A DNA stretch of 9,495 nucleotides from Phycisphaerae bacterium. Lineage in GTDB: Bacteria > Planctomycetota > Phycisphaerae > UBA1845 > PWPN01. Every line of letters starts with the position of its first letter. Position 1 is the stretch's first letter. Where the stretch lies: contig JAPKGY010000060.1 of NCBI GenBank assembly GCA_026647385.1, positions 1-9,495 on the forward strand, read 5' to 3'. Below the pieces are notes generated by a model. The model was not told the DNA's origin. It made no database searches and saw nothing but the letters and a program-made list of their open reading frames with translations. This document shows positions 7,869-9,495 of this stretch, piece by piece. A program made the translations under genes and the position numbers.

Positions 7869-8360
7869 TCAACGTCCCGACGAGCCCCCGTCGCTCGCGT
7901 TCGGCACGAACAGCCGAGCCAGGACCTGCATCGCAGCCGTCACCCGGGCGATCTCCCGCAACGGCAAATCGCCAATCCGCTCGGCCAGCGATCGGCGGGC
8001 GGCAGCGTGGGCGACCCGGAAGGCGGATCGGCCTCGGCCGGTCAAAGATAACGAGATCCGGCGACGATCGTCGCGCCCTTCCTTCCGGCACATCAATCCC
8101 CGTCGAACCAGAGTCCCGACCAGTCGCGACATGGCCGGAAGGGAGATGCCCAGGTGCTCGGCGATGTCGGACAAGGAAGCATTATCGTGATGGGCGACGA
8201 AAACAAGGGCGCGAAACTGCGGCACGGTCAACCCGCGATGCCGCCGCCTACGCATCTGATGCCGCAGATAGCGCATCACCTCGGGCACGCCGACCAGGAC
8301 CTCGCCCGCGCACAGGGCGGCCGAGGCTCCGTTCTTGCTTGCCTGCCCTAATCGTTGCAT
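7869..8360 (-). CDS. MarR-family transcriptional regulator, first gene of the efflux operon
   Basis: A 163-residue protein, the usual MarR size. The winged helix-turn-helix is visible: GLTVPQFRALVFVAHHD (43-59) leads in, SLSDIAEHLGI (62-72) precedes the recognition helix SLPAMSRLVGTLVRRGLM (73-90), and the wing KEGRDDRRRISLSLTGRGR (93-111) contains the classic DDRR motif. The flanking helices (~15-40 and ~115-150) would form the dimer interface. MarR proteins usually repress neighbouring efflux genes and release DNA on binding a small phenolic or toxic ligand, and first place in a pump operon fits that role. Start ATG 8360 has no ribosome-binding site and lies where transcription is predicted to begin, so translation may be leaderless. 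The next internal ATG (8276) would remove part of the dimerisation helix and is less likely. Confidence 0.92.
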   Translation of the reverse strand: MQRLGQASKNGASAALCAGEVLVGVPEVMRYLRHQMRRRRHRGLTVPQFRALVFVAHHDNASLSDIAEHLGISLPAMSRLVGTLVRRGLMCRKEGRDDRRRISLSLTGRGRSAFRVAHAAARRSLAERIGDLPLREIARVTAAMQVLARLFVPNASDGGSSGR

Positions 8361-8366
8361 GTGTTA

Positions 8367-8396
8367 ACTATATCGCGATGCCACCAAAGGCGTCAA
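8367..8396 (-). promoter_or_regulatory. Near-consensus promoter of the marR-efflux operon
   Basis: On the minus strand, TTGACG (8396-8391) and TATAGT (8372-8367) are separated by 18 bases, each matching the sigma-70 consensus at five of six positions. Only six bases (TAACAC) lie between the -10 element and the ATG at 8360, so transcription should start at or within a base or two of that A. This would produce a leaderless mRNA for the regulator, with the four pump genes following on the same transcript. Confidence 0.65.
8372..8379. promoter_or_regulatory. Possible operator palindrome inside the marR promoter
   Basis: ATCGCGAT is a perfect 8-base palindrome in the promoter spacer touching the -10 element, and GTTAAC (8363-8368) is a second palindrome just after it. 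MarR dimers bind palindromic sites overlapping their own promoters, so this position would allow autorepression. The site is short and no second copy was found, so support is modest. Confidence 0.25.
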
Positions 8397-8411
8397 TTCA
8401 TCAGATCGCGT

Positions 8412-8460
8412 GATTCCATACCATCTGAAAGGCTTCAAAAAACGAAGAGCAGATGGAATC
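8412..8460. repeat. Interrupted inverted repeat upstream of the marR promoter
   Basis: The arms GATTCC-(ATACC)-ATCTG (8412-8427) and CAGATGGAATC (8450-8460) are complementary over 11 base pairs apart from a five-base bulge. An inner CTTC (8433-8436) and GAAG (8444-8447) pair around an A-rich loop. It lies 16 bases upstream of the -35 element of the regulator promoter. It could be a regulator binding site, a cruciform, or a small RNA hairpin. No U-run follows on either strand, so a terminator is unlikely. Confidence 0.4.
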
Positions 8461-8689
8461 CGGCGCATCGACGCGCGGGCGACCGCCACAAGGACGTACC
8501 CGCACTTTTGAACACCCTGGACGGTCGGGTCGTCATCACCACCGGACGGTCAGCGAGTCACTTCTCCGAAGCCCCGCTCACCGAAGTGCCGACCAAGCGC
8601 GAAAACCGAAGGGGTACCCCAGCGGCGGGTGGCCTCGATGCTGACGCCATCGACGAGATTCAATCCACCGCCGCGTTCGCCGTAACTCA
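8461..8689. other. Intergenic stretch with no supported gene
   Basis: Open frames exist here, one running on the plus strand from 8355 to 8816. None has a plausible ribosome-binding site or recognisable motif, and that frame crosses the regulator promoter and both hairpin regions. G/C bias at the third codon position is weaker than in the flanking genes. It is probably control or spacer sequence; a decayed gene cannot be excluded. Confidence 0.4.
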
Positions 8690-8760
8690 TTGCCCTGGCG
8701 ATCGTTACAGTCGCCAGGGCTTTCCCGTCGAGCGCGGCGATAAAAAAACTTTGCCCTGGC
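8690..8760 (+). promoter_or_regulatory. Three-segment alternative-pairing element before the sigma factor gene
   Basis: TTGCCCTGGC occurs twice (8690-8699 and 8751-8760), and its partner GCCAGGGC lies between them (8713-8720). The middle segment can pair with the first copy (10-bp hairpin followed by TTT) or the second (8 bp, 32-base loop), but not both. This is the arrangement of an attenuator or of a paired operator. An A7 tract (8742-8748) lies inside the second loop. The function is inference. Confidence 0.35.
8692..8723 (+). terminator. Terminator-like hairpin upstream of the sigma factor gene
   Basis: GCCCTGGCGA (8692-8701) and TCGCCAGGGC (8711-8720) form a perfect 10-bp stem with a nine-base loop, followed directly by TTTCCC. 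The stem is strong but the U-run is only three long. There is no gene upstream on this strand for it to terminate, so attenuation of the downstream sigma gene, or a DNA-level binding site, is as likely as simple termination. Confidence 0.45.
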
Positions 8761-8806
8761 CCCCGAAACTTGTCACACTCTGGACCGGCCTCCCAACAGA
8801 CAGGCA

Positions 8807-8812
8807 GAGGAG
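8807..8812 (+). promoter_or_regulatory. Abutting purine-rich ribosome site at the sigma factor start
   Basis: GAGGAG ends directly against ATG 8813, closer than the usual 5-9 bases. The weaker AGG at 8802-8804 has normal spacing. No other ATG, GTG or TTG start is in frame between the stop at 8741-8743 and 8813, so this ATG is retained, but translation may be inefficient or controlled. Confidence 0.35.
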
Positions 8813-9495
8813 ATGACGCGACTTGAGGGAACTGACCGTGACCTGATTGACCTGGCCCCAGGGGGCGAGCCGCAGAACGCGGATGCGCTGGCCCGGCGGG
8901 TCCGGGAGAGGGTCTATCCCTTCCTGCGTCGCGTTACGCTCGACGAGCACAAGGCGGAGGATCTGACGCAGGATACCGTGCTCGCGGTTCTCAATTCGCT
9001 CGGGACCCTCAGGCAGAAGGAACGATTCTGGTCATGGGTCTTCGCCATCGCGAGCAACCTCGCCCGGGAGCAGGTTCGCACTCAAATCCGTCGCAGGACC
9101 ATCCCGATGTCCAGCGTGGATGAGACACAACTCTCGACGGGCGGCGACGATGCCGACGGGCTCGCCGAAGCCTCTCGTCAGGAACTGGCTTTGCTGACCC
9201 AGCACGCGATGAGCCGTGTCAGCGAGCGGCATCGAATGGTCCTGGCCCTGCGGTTCTACGAGGACTTGCCGCACGCGGAGATTGCCCAGGTACTGGGCTG
9301 CTCGGAGCTGAACGCGAGGGCGATTTTCTGTCGAGCCAAACTCGGGCTCGCCCGGGAACTCAAGAAACTCGGTGTAGGCCAAAAGGGGCTGCTGCCGGCA
9401 CTCGTCGCCTTCGGAATGCTGACCCTGCCTCCATCGGCCGCGCCGGCCGCCACGGTCACCGTCAGTTCGACGGCGCTCGCCGAAGGCGTACTCGC
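8813..9495 (+). CDS. ECF-type RNA polymerase sigma factor with C-terminal extension (cut by window end)
   Basis: The frame is open from ATG 8813 to the right edge without a stop, giving 227 complete codons. Region 2 spans about residues 33-97: VYPFLRRVTLDEHKAEDLTQDT contains the core-binding DLTQDT (50-55), and RFWSWVFAIASNLAREQVR (71-89) matches the promoter-melting and -10 recognition helices. Region 4 spans about 124-187, with ERHRMVLALRFYEDLPHAEIAQVLGC leading to the recognition helix (~164-182). The linker (98-123) is short and acidic, with no region 3, as in ECF sigma factors. Unlike minimal ECFs, the protein continues past region 4: residues 190-227 begin with a hydrophobic run (GLLPALVAFGMLTLPP) and become Ala/Thr/Val-rich. 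That could be a membrane segment or a fused sensor or anti-sigma-like domain. It is divergent from the efflux operon; its target genes are unknown. Confidence 0.9.
   Translation, partial: MTRLEGTDRDLIDLAPGGEPQNADALARRVRERVYPFLRRVTLDEHKAEDLTQDTVLAVLNSLGTLRQKERFWSWVFAIASNLAREQVRTQIRRRTIPMSSVDETQLSTGGDDADGLAEASRQELALLTQHAMSRVSERHRMVLALRFYEDLPHAEIAQVLGCSELNARAIFCRAKLGLARELKKLGVGQKGLLPALVAFGMLTLPPSAAPAATVTVSSTALAEGVL

Noticed and set aside
6727..8091. Minus-strand frame overlapping the adaptor and regulator in another phase
   Set aside because: The product is Arg/Gly/Pro-rich low-complexity sequence, typical of an out-of-phase read of a GC-rich gene. The adaptor and regulator in the true frames are unambiguous.
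8751..8779. Possible promoter TTGCCC-N17-CACACT before the sigma gene
   Set aside because: The -10 matches only three of six bases. It is more economically explained as part of the repeated TTGCCCTGGC segment.
8355..8816. Plus-strand open frame of about 150 codons in the divergent intergenic region
   Set aside because: It has no ribosome site or recognisable motif, starts inside the regulator gene and its promoter, and runs through all the inverted repeats. Its third-position bias is weaker than in real neighbours.
9032..9382. Minus-strand frame opposite the sigma factor
   Set aside because: The plus strand encodes sigma regions 2 and 4. The antisense frame has no coherent motif.

Overview
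The window is GC-rich and densely coding, with predominantly G/C third codon positions. It looks like a Gram-negative-type bacterium: there is an outer-membrane efflux lipoprotein and a Tat-exported oxidoreductase. A Planctomycetota origin is my best guess. It rests on recalled resemblance to that phylum (a Tat-type aldo/keto reductase with a ferredoxin-like tail, a split MacB pump with an expanded Ser/Gln-rich periplasmic segment, an ECF sigma factor with an Ala/Thr/Val-rich C-terminal extension) and not on any search. No rRNA, tRNA, CRISPR array, insertion sequence or phage gene was seen.

Layout. (1) 2-928, plus strand: the C-terminal part of an unrecognised protein, probably a helical-barrel (glycosidase-like) domain followed by a beta-rich tail. 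(2) 1125-2531, plus strand: a Tat-signal aldo/keto reductase ending in two 4Fe-4S motifs, with a plausible promoter upstream and a strong GC hairpin after its stop. (3) 2687-8360, minus strand: a compact five-gene operon in the order marR-type regulator, MacA/HlyD-type adaptor, MacB-type ATPase, MacB-type permease, OprM/NodT-type outer-membrane lipoprotein. It converges on the aldo/keto reductase gene. (4) 8361-8812: a roughly 450-base divergent control region holding the operon promoter, a long interrupted hairpin and a three-segment set of alternative hairpins. (5) 8813 to the window end, plus strand: an ECF-type sigma factor, cut off by the edge, that carries an extension beyond region 4.

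How the genes work together. The operon encodes all parts of a MacAB-TolC-type tripartite pump: the ATPase and permease form the inner-membrane engine, the adaptor bridges the periplasm, and the lipoprotein forms the outer-membrane channel. The junctions are tight: gaps of 33 and 45 bases and two 4-base start/stop overlaps. The MarR-type protein is encoded first, behind a near-consensus promoter whose predicted transcription start falls on its own ATG, so it may be leaderless and autoregulated. The sigma factor is divergent and may be regulated independently.

I found no clearly new multi-gene system. The points most worth a second look are the alternative hairpins before the sigma gene, the sigma factor's extension, the leaderless-type marR promoter, and the family-atypical insertions in the pump proteins and the aldo/keto reductase.
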